Shown: positions 8,936-18,674 of the stretch, piece by piece
How positions within the stretch are numbered: position 1 is the first letter of the stretch
How the letters are laid out: each line of letters begins with the position of its first letter
DNA from: Gracilaria caudata
Taxonomy: Eukaryota; Rhodophyta; Florideophyceae; Gracilariales; Gracilariaceae
Assembly: GCA_030374735.1 (NCBI GenBank)
Contig: JASCIV010000258.1
Span: 1-28,483 of the forward strand
DNA: 28,483 nt
Reading direction: 5' to 3'
Position numbers and translations under genes: made by a program
The notes under the pieces: model-generated
The model's database searches: none
What the model saw: the letters and a program-made list of their open reading frames with translations, nothing else
What the model was told of the DNA's origin: nothing

Positions 8936-10916
8936 ATGAGCGCAACGCGCACCCCTCACAGCGCGCGCAGCGCAACGCAACGCCACCATCGGCGGCGCCC
9001 ACCAGCAGCACCACCGCCCGTCTCCGCGAAGAGGCAGCAGCCCGCAGCGCCGATCGCAATGCAGCGCGACGCGCAGTGGGCCGCCGCCGCGCGTCTGCAC
9101 GCGCGCGGCAGCCACGAGCTCGCCGCGCGCCACATGCGCCACGCGCAGCTCTCCCGCGCGCCGCCGCCGCCGCCGCTGCTGCGCGCGCTGCTCGCCGTCG
9201 ACACGCACGCCGCGCTCGTCGCCGCGCCACACACCGCCCCACCACCGCCATCGCCGCCGCCGTTGCCGCGCGCGCCGCGCAACGCGCCGTTGCAGCTGCG
9301 GCTGCATCTGCACCGCGCGCGTCTGGCGTCGCTGCACAACGCGTCGCTGCGCTCGCCGCGATGCGCACCGCACGTACCGCGCGCGCTCGCCGCCGCGCTG
9401 CGCGCCGTGGCCGCCGCGCTGCCGCTGCCACCGCAGCCGCCGTCGCAGCAGCTGTCGCGGCTGTCGCAGCTCGCGCAGCTGCTCGCCGCGCACGTCGAGC
9501 GCGCGCTATCGGGCGCGCAGCGCCGCGCCGTCGCGCAGCTGGCGCACACAGCCGCCGCGTGCTGCGAGCTGCTCGCCGCGCACGCCATTCTCGCGCACGA
9601 CGCGCTCCACCTCTCGTCGCCACATGCCTGGTTGCAGCTCGCGCACTCGCTTCGTCAGCTGCAATGCGCCGCCGATGCCACTCTGCACGCGCAGCCGTTT
9701 GTGCGCGTGCGTTACCTGCACGCGCTCGCCGCCGCCGCCGTCGGCGACGTGGCGCGCGCGCAGCGCGCGTTGTTTGCGGATCGCGAGGAACAGATGAGCC
9801 ACCACGCGAGCAAGTATCTGGCCGCGTTGTTACCGCTGTTGGCCGCCTCGCAGCGCACGGCGGCGCCGCTGTCGTGCCATGAGACGCATACGGACGCGTT
9901 GCTGAGCGAGCTGGCGTGCGCGTCGTACAGAGGCACCGATTGTCTCGCACTGCTCGCGCGATACGCCATGCAGCGCGCCCACTTTGCGCGCGCCGTGCAG
10001 CAGTGGAACGGCGTGCTTGACGCGCAACCCACGCGCGTGGGCGCGCTCGTGGCCGCCGCGCAGTGCTTCAATCGACTGTGCGCGTTCGAGGAGGAGCACC
10101 GCATGCTCGCCGTCGCCATCGGCTGTCTCGCGTCGCCGCCACGCGCCGCAGAGCGCGCGTGCGTGGTGTTGAAGCGTCAGGAGCTCTCGGTGAGCATGCT
10201 GAATGAACAGCGCGTGCGCGCGATGTTGGCGGCGGGGCGAGTGCACATGGCGCAGCAGATGAGCGAGCAATGGCCGCTGGCGGCTGCGGAGAGCGCGTTT
10301 GTTCACGTGCGATTGCGACGCGTGCAGGAGGCATTGAGACTGGCGCGAGAGGCTGAACGTGATCACAGAGCGGCAGCGCGCGTTCTGGGCGCGCTGAGCG
10401 CGGCGGAGGCGTGTGTGATGATGGATGATGCGGACGGCGCGAACGAACGGCTGCGCGACGGCGCCAGACACGTGATGAGGCTGTACGCGGAGGGGGAGGG
10501 GGAGGGGGAGGACGAGGAGCACGGCGTGCGCGCGATGGGCACGCGCGTGGCGCTGTTTCTCAACCGCGGCGTTGTGCACGCCGCTACGCGCAGATTGGTG
10601 GTGGCGGACGAGGAGCTGGCGGCGGCGGCCACGGCGGCGGCGAAGATGGCGGCGGCGTGCGAGGGGCCGGCGCGCGCGTGGGCGGCGCGTCGCAGACTGC
10701 TTGCGGCGTACGCGCGCGCGGCGCTGCTGCTGTGGCGCGGCGACGAGGCCGACGCGCGCAGCTTCTGGCGCGCGTTCTCCGCGCAGCGCGGCGGCGATGG
10801 CGACGGCGGCGGCGACGGCGGCGGCGGAGGCGATGGCGATGGCAATGGCAATGGCAATGGCGATGGTGACGACGGCGGTGGCGGGAACAGCAGCGCAGCG
10901 CAGTTCGGTGCGCAGA

Positions 10917-10964
<48 letters not shown>

Positions 10965-11035
10965 GCGCGCGCGTCGTGGACGACGTGGGCGACGCCATGA
11001 TACAGCGGCTGAGCCACGCGCTGCGCGCGGAGTGA
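8936..11035 (+). CDS. TPR-like helical repeat protein, possibly CNOT10
   Basis: 699 residues from ATG 8936 (A at -3). ATG 9059 is also reasonable because the helical region starts there (QWAAAARLHARGSHELAARH). The body is a string of Ala/Leu/Arg amphipathic helices spaced like tetratricopeptide repeats. The C-terminal third aligns by eye with CNOT10 in order: a KRQEL segment, then AESAFVHVRLRRVQEAL, then LGALSAAEACVMMDDADGA, then VALFLNRGVVHA. CNOT10 is a CCR4-NOT deadenylase subunit that pairs with CNOT11. I hold this identity at about 35%; TRAPPC12 or another TPR protein is possible. Residues about 618-675 are Gly/Asp/Asn low complexity, and the last 20 residues (VVDDVGDAMIQRLSHALRAE) look structured again. 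The next gene starts 171 nt downstream on the same strand. Confidence 0.75.
10786..10965. repeat. GGC-rich trinucleotide and hexanucleotide repeats
   Basis: (GGCGAT)n, (GGCAAT)n and a long (GGC)n run encode the Gly/Asp/Asn tail of the TPR-like protein. The run at about 10919-10958 is nearly pure GGC. Confidence 0.85.
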
Positions 11036-11206
11036 ACACGTGGCGTACGTGCTGTTGTAAGGCGCGCGCTGGCAGTTGCTCGCGGCGCTGCGCGTGCGCG
11101 CGCGTGCGTTTTTGTTTGCGCGAGCGCGGCGGCGAGCGGGCGTGGCGGCGAAGCTTGCGCATGGCAGCGGCGCTGCTGCTTTGGAGCGGGGGGCGCCGTC
11201 GTCGTC

Positions 11207-12766
11207 ATGGGCTCTGACACGCCCGAGTCGCCGCCGCGAGCGGCCGCTGGAGGCAAGCGCGGCCCCGCGGCGCCGCCGGGCGCCACGGCTGCCGCTGCCG
11301 CGCCGGATGCGAGCGCCATTCGCACGCGGCGCGTGCTGGAGGCCGCTGCGACGGCGCGACGCGATGTGTCGTCGTTTGTGAGCAGTCTGTCGGCGCCCAA
11401 GCCGCCGCGCGCGCCGGCGGCGCTGAAGAGCGCGAGGAGACGCTCGCTGGTGCCGCTGGACGACGAGGTGCGCGCGAGGGTGCGACAGTTGGAGGAGAGT
11501 CTTGCGGAGAGAGATGCGGCGTTGCTGGCGCTGAAGAAACAGCTTGGTCGCGCGCTTATCAAGGCGCGCCATGCGCGGCAGGAGAGAGAGGCTTTGGGCG
11601 CGAAGGTGGCGCGCTTGGCGCCGTTGTTGAGGAAACAGCAGTCGGCGTTGCTGGCCACGCACACGGCGTGCGCTACGCTTGTGGACGATTTGCAGGCGTG
11701 TGTGGTGGTGGCGCGCGAGGCGCTGAGCGAGACACCGCAGCACCAGACGCTGCGATCGGCGGTGGAGCATCTGGAGTCTGCGTTGGAGATGGCGGGCGCG
11801 AAGATGACGCCGCCGCTGTCGGAGTTTGCTAACGTGGATGTGGACGAGGAGGATGCGAAAAGTGTCACATCGTTTGCGTCGTCGCTGGCGGATGATCGCG
11901 ACGCGCAGCTGGATACTTTGGTTGAACTGGTGCAGTTGCTGGAGTCGCGTCTTTCTACCGCTGACGGCGGTGGCGTGGCGGCCGCCGCCGTGACCAGGGC
12001 CCGACGCACCATTCAGAGCGCGCGGCACGAGGGCGCGGAGAATGTGAATGAGGCGCGCGTCGAATTGGCTTCTGACGCCGGCGCGCGTGCTCGCAAGCAG
12101 AGTGAAGCGAACTCACAGCACGTCGAGGCGCGCTTGCTGGAGGCGCAGCGACAGCTCAAGGACATGACGGCGCGCGTGAATGCGCTGCAGAAGATTGCCG
12201 AACGCGCCGTTCGCGCGGACGAGGCGCTGGCGAAAAACGTGCAGCTGGAATCGCAGCTGGGCGCGGCGAAGAAAACGATCCAACGCATGTTGCAACAGCG
12301 CTGCGCCAAATCGCCGCGGCGCGCGGGGTCGCTGGATACGCCGGCGGTGAACTGGAGTCGACGCGCGGCGGAGGGTGCGCGGGGGGAGGCCGCGGTCTCG
12401 GAGGTGCAGGCGACGGCGCAGCGACGCGCGCTGCATGGCGCGAGCGCGGAGACGGTGCGAAGGATTCTGGACTGGAGACAACGCGCGAGTGAGAACCATG
12501 CGGCGCTGCCGGCGGCGCGCGCGGAGACGGGGGAGGGCGTGGAGGAGCGGTTGCTGGCTATTGAGGGACACTCGGTGGTGGATAGCTTTGGCTCGATCAG
12601 CGCGCAGAGCTTGCCGGTGCAGGGGTTCTTGAAGAGACATGACTCGTTTTTGTCGGCCGGTGGGGTGAGTGCGAGCGGCGAGGAGATTATGTTGGCGAAC
12701 GGAAGAAATCCTTTTGCATCGTCGAAGACGCCCAAGGTGGAGGGGTTGAGGTTTTTGTTGGGGTGA
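11207..12766 (+). CDS. Coiled-coil protein of unknown function
   Basis: 519 residues starting at ATG 11207 (G at -3). I do not recognise the family. Residues 1-80 are Pro/Ala-rich and basic. Heptad-like charged/Leu segments suggestive of coiled coil lie at about 86-150 (LDDEVRARVRQLEESLAERD) and 280-365 (EARLLEAQRQLKDMTARVNA). A linker with an acidic patch (VDVDEEDAKSV) sits between them. The C-terminal 130 residues are Ser/Gly-rich and end in KTPKVEGLRFLLG. No membrane segment or enzyme motif is seen. A structural or scaffold role is likely from composition only. It is the last gene of the CGCG-rich island: GC content falls within 50 nt of its stop codon. It may share transcription context with the TPR-like gene, 171 nt upstream on the same strand. 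Confidence 0.85.
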   Translation: MGSDTPESPPRAAAGGKRGPAAPPGATAAAAAPDASAIRTRRVLEAAATARRDVSSFVSSLSAPKPPRAPAALKSARRRSLVPLDDEVRARVRQLEESLAERDAALLALKKQLGRALIKARHARQEREALGAKVARLAPLLRKQQSALLATHTACATLVDDLQACVVVAREALSETPQHQTLRSAVEHLESALEMAGAKMTPPLSEFANVDVDEEDAKSVTSFASSLADDRDAQLDTLVELVQLLESRLSTADGGGVAAAAVTRARRTIQSARHEGAENVNEARVELASDAGARARKQSEANSQHVEARLLEAQRQLKDMTARVNALQKIAERAVRADEALAKNVQLESQLGAAKKTIQRMLQQRCAKSPRRAGSLDTPAVNWSRRAAEGARGEAAVSEVQATAQRRALHGASAETVRRILDWRQRASENHAALPAARAETGEGVEERLLAIEGHSVVDSFGSISAQSLPVQGFLKRHDSFLSAGGVSASGEEIMLANGRNPFASSKTPKVEGLRFLLG

Positions 12767-14413
12767 GGAGGATGGGTGCGCGAGGGGGGGCGTTGTTTTG
12801 GTGGTTGTACGGTTGTAGCGTTGTTTTACTTACTGTTGGCGCTGGGTTGTTGCAGTTTGGATTTCTTGCTTGGTGACAAGCGTTTTGTCCGTGCTCTTTA
12901 ACTTTTTTTTGTTGGTTCAGCTCAACCAGCTAGTCTTACTGGGTTTCCACGAAGTGTTTTTCTTCAGTGGACGGCCACTACTATTTGAAGTGCTCAACTT
13001 GTAACTACAGTGAACATTACTTTTTCTTATCTGTGTGTTTCTCCTCTGCTGCTCGTGTTCAGGACTTGTTGTTGAGCGTCTGGCCCTCAATGATGACGCC
13101 TGTTATTGGCTCTACCACGCTATTGATCCATGACTAAAGGGCGCGGGTCACTGGAGATCTGTCTTCCTCTATTACCAGTATTATTACGCACTACCAATGC
13201 GTAGCGAAGAACGTTGCATACTAAAGAAGTGTTCTTTCGCTCAGAAGGCCACTCGATGGTACCAGCTCCATTTTCGCTGCAGCTAAAGCGCTGCGACCAT
13301 AATCTCGGCTTGCCATTTTTGTTGGATGGCATCAAAGCTATGTTGCTGATACATATAACTCTTCACAAGTGTCCTGGGCACAACCTGAATGCGAGCAACT
13401 GCGCTGTCTTGTTCGATCTAACCGCGCCTGAAGCGAATTCGAATACACACAGATCGGGACTGCCAGCGGCTAGCCGCTACGAAGTTTAGCCCCGATTCTG
13501 ACGTCTTCTTTATTGTGCGCATTAATCCCTATTCCGGAACTACAAGGGTAAGTAAAAGTCTTACTTCATTACAGTTCAGCGGCGCCGCCGCTCATCGACT
13601 GCGCCGTCGTCACCGCGAACGTTGCGGGACGGGCGCCCGCCTGCCAGCGCGAGTGGCGCACCTACTCCCGCCCTCGTTAGTATATACGAAGGGTACCCTG
13701 GGGGTATCAGGCTGATATTCAGAATGATTCACATTGTGGATCCCGTAGCGACGACGATTCGGTGATGCCAGCAGGCAAGTGGGAGCTACATATGTCGGTG
13801 CACCCCCGCTCTTCAATCAACTGCAAGGTTAATTCGATCGAAACTCAAATGCTCGATCTCGTTCGGAGAACGCATTAGTTCTCCTCTGTCGCTTTTCGGC
13901 CAACAGCGTCGTCGACATCGATCCATCCGTGCAAGCGCGAATGTTTTCATCGCATGAGCTTCGTGAATGAAATCTAATTCAACTTGACTTACTGTACTGT
14001 GAGCCGCCGCTTCTTTTGAGCATATGGCCATCTGTCTTCTTCTTCTTCTTCGCGCCGCTTTCTGCCTGGTGGATGCAAAGGTATCGCAACAATATCCGAC
14101 CTGCTTTGTAACCGATTTCATGCTAAGAAAAGGTAGACCGTGTTGTACTTCTTCTTGGTGGCTCTGTTAGGGTACGACTGCACAGTGTGATGAAGGGAAC
14201 GAGATCAGGCGTGAAGTTATCGCGCTCTGGGCGACGTGGTCGAACATGTTGGCGAGGCGATATGGCGAAGGAGAAGTAGATAGTAGAGAGCAGCGAAACT
14301 TTCCCATGTTCCCATAGGAGAGGAGTAACAAACAAACAAACAAACTAGGAGTAAGAGTCGTCCGGGAACGCGGATGCTGCGCTTTGTACGGTTAGATGCA
14401 AAGATGCCAAAAG
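12767..14413. other. Gene-poor region, no confident feature
   Basis: About 1.6 kb of T-rich, then mixed sequence. A small GC-rich patch (13580-13670) and an (ACAA/CAAA)n run (14327-14345) are present. The short ORFs have non-ATG starts or no recognisable content. The first 250 nt are presumably the 3' UTR of the coiled-coil gene. Confidence 0.5.
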
Positions 14414-14695
14414 TTAAGTTACTGCAGAGCCTCGGGAATGTTTGCGAACTGCGGACTCCATTTTGAAGGTTTGCAGTGCATGAATCCATCGTTGTCTTCG
14501 AAACACCTTACGGGCTTGGTTACTGAGTTCAGTGAGTTCAGAACTCCCACGCCTTAAGAATTTCGACACATTGCACGCTGCGATTCCCGGCACCACACAG
14601 TTAATGTAAAAGCCCACGCCTAGCATGAAGTTAGCAAGCTTCCGCGACGTGGCAATGCGCCAAATGGTATTTCAATCATGGCTTTCATCCGGCAT
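14414..14695 (-). pseudogene. Possible decayed ORF with one in-frame stop
   Basis: From ATG 14695 the frame reads MPDESHD, an in-frame TGA at 14672-14674, then 85 sense codons to the TAA at 14414. After the stop it reads NTIWRIATSRKLANF and then a Cys- and Arg-containing segment with natural-looking amino-acid balance. The stop is one base from TGG (Trp). No family is recognised. It may be a transposon relic, or chance. Confidence 0.3.
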
Positions 14696-15194
14696 AACTT
14701 TAAGAGTTCAATTCGCATCAGCCCCACTAGTTGTTTTATCGTAACAACAAGTAAAACTACAAGTAGTTTCTTGCCACTAAGGTGGCTATAAACTTATGTG
14801 GATCTTGCTCGTTCGTCTGTCGTGGTCAAAAGCAGAGAAAGGCCCACTCGTACTGAATTTGACGCAACTCAGCTCAAAAAGTCACTGCAAAAGGCCAAGA
14901 AGCATCATAGATCGGTCCATGCAGATAAAAGCAGTTGCACGGCCCCCTAGTGACATTCAAGCTAACGAAAGAGCACCTACTTTGCTCCAGAGGACGACAT
15001 GAGCTCTTGAGAAGCAAGTGAGAATCGCCCGCGTTTCCATTGGAAACCTTCCAGTCATCGTGTTGTTCGCGAGTGGTAATTTAAACCAGAAATGGCCATT
15101 TCCATGGAACCCTTTATGGTTCCATTTCTGCGCTTCGGCCTTATCACCTCATGGACTTCATGACGAGGGCCTGTGTTCTGTGCAAACGTAACAG
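14696..15194. other. Intergenic sequence with two inverted repeats
   Basis: Contains an imperfect inverted repeat at 14726-14764 (13-nt arms, two mismatches) and a compound hairpin at 15088-15129. In the hairpin, ATGGAACC pairs with GGTTCCAT around a 6-nt loop, and the outer AGAAATGG can pair with CCATTTCT. I see no gene. Confidence 0.5.
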
Positions 15195-15214
15195 AAAGAT
15201 GGTATGCCGAGTGG

Positions 15215-15220
15215 TTTATT
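15215..15220 (-). terminator. Poly(A) signal AATAAA of the secreted-protein gene
   Basis: AATAAA on the minus strand about 105 nt past the stop codon at 15326, a normal 3' UTR distance. Confidence 0.5.
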
Positions 15221-15325
15221 AAATCTTATGCTGGTTAGGGGCATGCTTAGGTACATCTACTAGCACCGTGGACGGGACACATCTGCGTCCAACAGTCAAC
15301 CACAGCTAATTCCTTAACATTCTCT

Positions 15326-15937
15326 TCACTCAAGAATCTGCTGAGCGACACCCACGTCAACCTGTGGGAATGGAGCGTCAGGTAGAAGAACACCTCCTCC
15401 AGTTCCTCCAGTTCCTCCAGTTCCTCCAGTTCCCCCAGTTCCCCCAGTTCCCCCAGTTCCCCCACCATTGTTTGATGACGTGCCATGGCATTTTGGAAGA
15501 TTACAACCATCATAACGAATTGCATGACGAAGCTGTGCGAGAGCATTTGTCCTTCCTCTGTAAGTACAAAAAGAAGACCTCACGCTTGCGGGAAGATCAT
15601 AATCACCAGAGTTATAGAAGCAATGAGTTCTTTTCTTGGGAAAATCTGGCGCCTTCACACAACCCGTGCCGCGATTACCCTTGCTTTTCGGCCAGCCGTA
15701 GTCACCGTCGTCCCCTTTGACTGCAGATTTGACGTACAAGTCACAATAAGCCTCAGAACCTCCCGATGAAATATAGCAGCTTCCAATGCGGTTTCTGTCC
15801 CTTGCAGCTGCCCATAGTTTATCATCGTTCAGTCCAAGATACAAATCCTTGGAGCAGCACGCCTGCGCTCCATAATATGCGAACGAAGCAAGGAGAAGAA
15901 AGCCAACTGACATGCTTGAGCGAGAAATAGAATTCAT
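15326..15937 (-). CDS. Secreted cysteine-rich protein with Gly/Thr repeat tail
   Basis: 203 residues from ATG 15937 (A at -3). Residues 1-26 form a clear signal peptide (hydrophobic core VGFLLLASFAYYGAQA, likely cut before CC at 27-28). The mature domain (27-152) has nine Cys (27, 28, 54, 65, 93, 106, 124, 145, 150) and many charged and aromatic residues, so a small disulfide-bonded extracellular or cell-wall protein is likely. Residues 158-182 are a (TGG)n tail encoded by a 9-nt tandem repeat, followed by a short VLLPDAPFPQVDVGV end. I recognise no family and do not assign a function; one possibility is a defence or cell-wall protein. A TATA box lies 98 nt upstream and AATAAA about 105 nt downstream, so the transcription unit looks complete. 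Confidence 0.85.
   Translation of the reverse strand: MNSISRSSMSVGFLLLASFAYYGAQACCSKDLYLGLNDDKLWAAARDRNRIGSCYISSGGSEAYCDLYVKSAVKGDDGDYGWPKSKGNRGTGCVKAPDFPKKRTHCFYNSGDYDLPASVRSSFCTYRGRTNALAQLRHAIRYDGCNLPKCHGTSSNNGGGTGGTGGTGGTGGTGGTGGTGGGVLLPDAPFPQVDVGVAQQILE
15392..15464. repeat. 9-nt tandem repeat, TTCCTCCAG / TTCCCCCAG
   Basis: About eight 9-nt units in two sequence classes, in frame with the secreted-protein gene and encoding its Thr-Gly-Gly tail. The clean split into CTC-type and CCC-type units suggests recent expansion within each class. Confidence 0.9.
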
Positions 15938-16034
15938 CGTGATAGAATGTTAAAGTGAGGAGCTGATCAGAGAATGTGAAGATGACTGTGAGTTGAGAGA
16001 TGCCGGTGTGATCCAGAATGTAAGTATACGTCTT

Positions 16035-16042
16035 CTTTTATA
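16035..16042 (-). promoter_or_regulatory. TATA box of the secreted-protein gene
   Basis: TATAAAAG on the minus strand, 98 nt upstream of ATG 15937. It implies a start site near 16010 and a 5' UTR of about 75 nt. The spacing is similar to the TATA box of the membrane-protein gene (77 nt). Confidence 0.6.
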
Positions 16043-16279
16043 GGAAACTCTGTGCTTTTTGATGAGAATACCATGTAGAAAACCCTTTTGTTTGAACCCC
16101 CATTGCTGAACAAATTCTTGTCTGACCATCCATCAGCAATGAGGTTGACGTAATTTGCGAGGGCGAGCTCATAATTTGCCAAGAAGAGCAGCTTCGCAGC
16201 TGAAGGTATGAGGGTACCCTTGACACTTAGTGAAGCGCATTCATGACAGAGTGTTTCAGACATGTTTGATGTCGGCTAT

Positions 16280-16302
16280 ATATACGATATACCTTCGTAT
16301 AT
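16280..16302. other. Short perfect inverted repeat
   Basis: ATATACGA (16280-16287) and TCGTATAT (16295-16302) around a 7-nt loop. It overlaps a TATATA-like stretch. Role unknown. Confidence 0.5.
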
Positions 16303-16683
16303 GAGAGTAAACGCAGCTGTTCTTGTCGGACTACCCACGAAGATGCTTACATAAAACATTGTTGCAAAAAATTGTGGCATGGACGAAACCCCCTACTTCG
16401 GTCTCAGGGGAAATTTCGATATCAGTTAGGCAAACGTCCAATGTTGGACGTCATGTCCATAATGAACTTGCGCACCCGTTCATTGTTGACGAGACCAAGG
16501 TGCTGCGAAAGTTCTAATAGATATCCATGTAGGGGATAGGTACACTCGGTCTAATTTTCGGCAGGGTACAAAGGATTGCAGCTCAAACAGATTGTCAACA
16601 TATGCTGTTTACAGCACAAACCCTTTTCGATTCCTTTCTCTTTATCCTTGTCAGCAAAAAAAAAAAAAACAGTTTGCTGTTTT

Positions 16684-16747
16684 GCTGTTTTACTCCGTGG
16701 CGGTTGACATGCTCTTAAGAGCATATCCACCGATGCAGTAAAACAGC
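16684..16747. mobile_element. Two abutting Harbinger-type transposon termini
   Basis: A 64-bp imperfect palindrome centred on GCTCTTAAGAGC. Each arm reads outward from TTAA as GAGCAT.TC.ACCG and ends GAGTAAAACAGC on the left arm and GCAGTAAAACAGC on the right. GAGCAT plus a following CCA and GCAGTA matches the terminal repeat of the complete element at 21687-25868, and TTA is the usual PIF/Harbinger target. I read this as the ends of two related elements sharing or flanking one TTA. I did not find convincing far ends for either. Confidence 0.5.
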
Positions 16748-16803
16748 TTACTCCGCGCCGTTGAAGATACAATATGCAGTCAACAGTGAGTAGCTTTGGT
16801 ACT

Positions 16804-17005
16804 GAAGAAGAATTTATGTGGATCGAGTTTGATCCGAGCGTTGCCGGAAACGCGGGTACATGCGATCCTCCTTCACGTGATGTGCCTGGGTTTCTTTTGG
16901 GAAGCGAAACGGATCAGCGTTAGGGTCTCCAAAGGAGGCCAGCACTTTTTAAGAAGATGAATTTGTGTGGATCGTGTTGCTTCTAGCATTGCCAGAAACG
17001 CTGGC
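16804..17005. repeat. Diverged direct repeat, two copies
   Basis: About 53 nt at 16804-16856 recurs at 16952-17004 with roughly 80% identity by eye (GAAGA.GAATTT.TGTGGATC, then G.ATTGCC/GTTGCC and GAAACGC). Copies are 148 nt apart, so they could be ends or units of an old element. Confidence 0.5.
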
Positions 17006-17416
17006 TGCAACAGATATGGCTGATAGCCTTGAGGACGAAGGTAATCTGTCGTGGCCAGTGCGTTCTAATATGGCAGTTTTACGGTCATTGCACTGGCTGC
17101 ACTTGGAAAGTGCAGCAAGTGCTATGACCGCCAGGCCATGAGTGGGATCATCCCATACGCAACATGCCCTGCATTGCTGGCGGACGACAGCTGACACAGA
17201 CCCTGAATCACGCAGGCCGTCGACGTAGCTGTTGGTCTTCTCCTTGAGAGCAGAGAGGAGGTATCGAAGTTCAAAAGGTAAAGACAATAGTTGTCAAACT
17301 GGCAGTATCTACAGGCAGGCAACAGCGAGGTGGAACTGCGGTATGTTTGCGATCGTTTTGAATACAAAGCATGCAACTGCGAGAAAGAGGGCGACAGTGT
17401 TCGTACAGGAATGTTT

Positions 17417-17915
17417 CTACGGCGCGCATAGGCCGCTTTTTGACGTGCTGAGATGGACGGGCTGTGGCTGCCACAGCTTTGCAATGAACATATTAGTCTC
17501 AACGTCTGGTAATGATAAACCCTCCCAATTTGGTTCTCCCACATAACTGTTCAATGTCTCCCTAGACACACCCGATGGCGCGCTATTTGCGGTGGAAATC
17601 TCACGCGGGTCGTTGATTTTGAACTTCAATTGGACGCTCTCCCTAAAGCTTAAGCTTATGTGCTTAAACTGCTGGCTGAAGTTTCCTACACGTACGGACA
17701 GTATATCGTCTTCGACTGCGAGACACGACTCATTCCACCCGCAACAAAAACATTAAGAAGGATGCCGATCTTGTCGTCTTTAGGTTCCGGTTTACGCATT
17801 CCTCGCGTCGTGAACTGCTTAGAGGTTTGCCGCGAGCAGCGAAGAGCTCCGTGTCTGCTTTGGTTGGGGAATTTCCACAAAAGTTCTTGGCCTTCTTACA
17901 GGCAGAGAAATCAGT
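17417..17915 (-). pseudogene. Decayed coding segment, unknown protein
   Basis: Two consecutive minus-strand open frames without a start ATG. The first (17915-17730) reads like protein, e.g. TDFSACKKAKNFCGNSPT, and ends FLLRVE then TGA. A second, shifted frame (17752-17417, 112 codons) overlaps it and continues with ESCLAVEDDILSVRVGNF and LKFKINDPREISTANSAPSG. Joining the two needs one shift near 17735. Amino-acid balance looks genic, but no family is recognised. A further minus-strand frame at 16949-17287 (LPFELRYLLSALKEKTNSYV) may be part of the same relic. It could also be exons of an intact, spliced gene; I could not find a convincing splice pair. Confidence 0.35.
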
Positions 17916-18674
17916 TTAAAGGCTCTACTGCGGTCTAGTAATTGAAGATTGTTGTCCAAAATAAAGATGAAAGAAGAAGACGCACAACAAAAGGTGGAGA
18001 CGCCAAAATTGATGCACCAAAGGTACGCTCGTGCAATGTATGTAAAGCAAACATGTACACAGACAGTTGCCTCACTCTTTTTGTGATGTAAACGCAATCG
18101 CAAAGAGATGCCAAGTCGTTCACTAGTAGCTACCGCTGGTAAACAGCTTTCAGAGACTTCGAGCACGCAAATGCGAAAATGAAGGTGTCAAATTGACAGT
18201 GTCAGTACGTGTTGATGGGCTTTTTAGAGTACGGACAAATTCAAAGCTTCGAAAATCGAATTGTTGGTGGAACGTTTTCGACGGAAGCAATCGTTGTGGG
18301 GGGCACGTGCATCTCGCCTTCCCGTGGTGTGCCTGTCTCCGATCCACTTTTCCGTGGTCGGAGTGAAATGAGAACGCAGACGGATCTCCAACGGAGGCCA
18401 AAAACTACTGAACACATGTCGAGAATCGTTGTGGGGTTCGACGAACCACGGGGCAGCGCAACCTGATATCAAATGGGATTTTAGATCAGCAAGCATAAAT
18501 ATATGTTGATTATCACGCTTCGGAAAGCCGAAAAGATCTATTTTTGTTTGTTAGCCTCGACTCGAGCTAGTAAACCTCAAGGAGCTCGCCTGTTGTGTCT
18601 AGTACTGCAATCGGAAACACCAGTAAATGAACACTAACATAGATGTGCGGCGATTGAGAGTAGCCCTCTACCTT
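17916..18674. other. Intergenic, no confident feature
   Basis: About 760 bp of mixed composition. The short ORFs on both strands overlap one another and show no motifs. The right end is presumably the 3' UTR of the minus-strand membrane-protein gene. Confidence 0.5.

Noticed and set aside
8555..9493. Long N-terminal extension of the phosphatase
   Set aside because: Runs antisense through the TPR-like gene and is Arg/Ala-rich; the rhodanese domain starts just after ATG 8554.
5485..12028. Other long ORFs on both strands of the GC-rich island (e.g. 5485-6600, 6992-8377, 9830-12028)
   Set aside because: Low stop-codon density produces Arg/Ala/His-rich shadows with no domains; each overlaps a better-supported gene.
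13549..13577. Mini-intron (GTAAGT...ACAG)
   Set aside because: Only about 29 nt and no coding frame on either side; the sequence is a small palindrome.
15967..16263. 98-codon ORF upstream of the secreted-protein gene
   Set aside because: The TATA box at 16035-16042 lies inside it, so it falls in promoter and 5' UTR sequence; no homology recognised.
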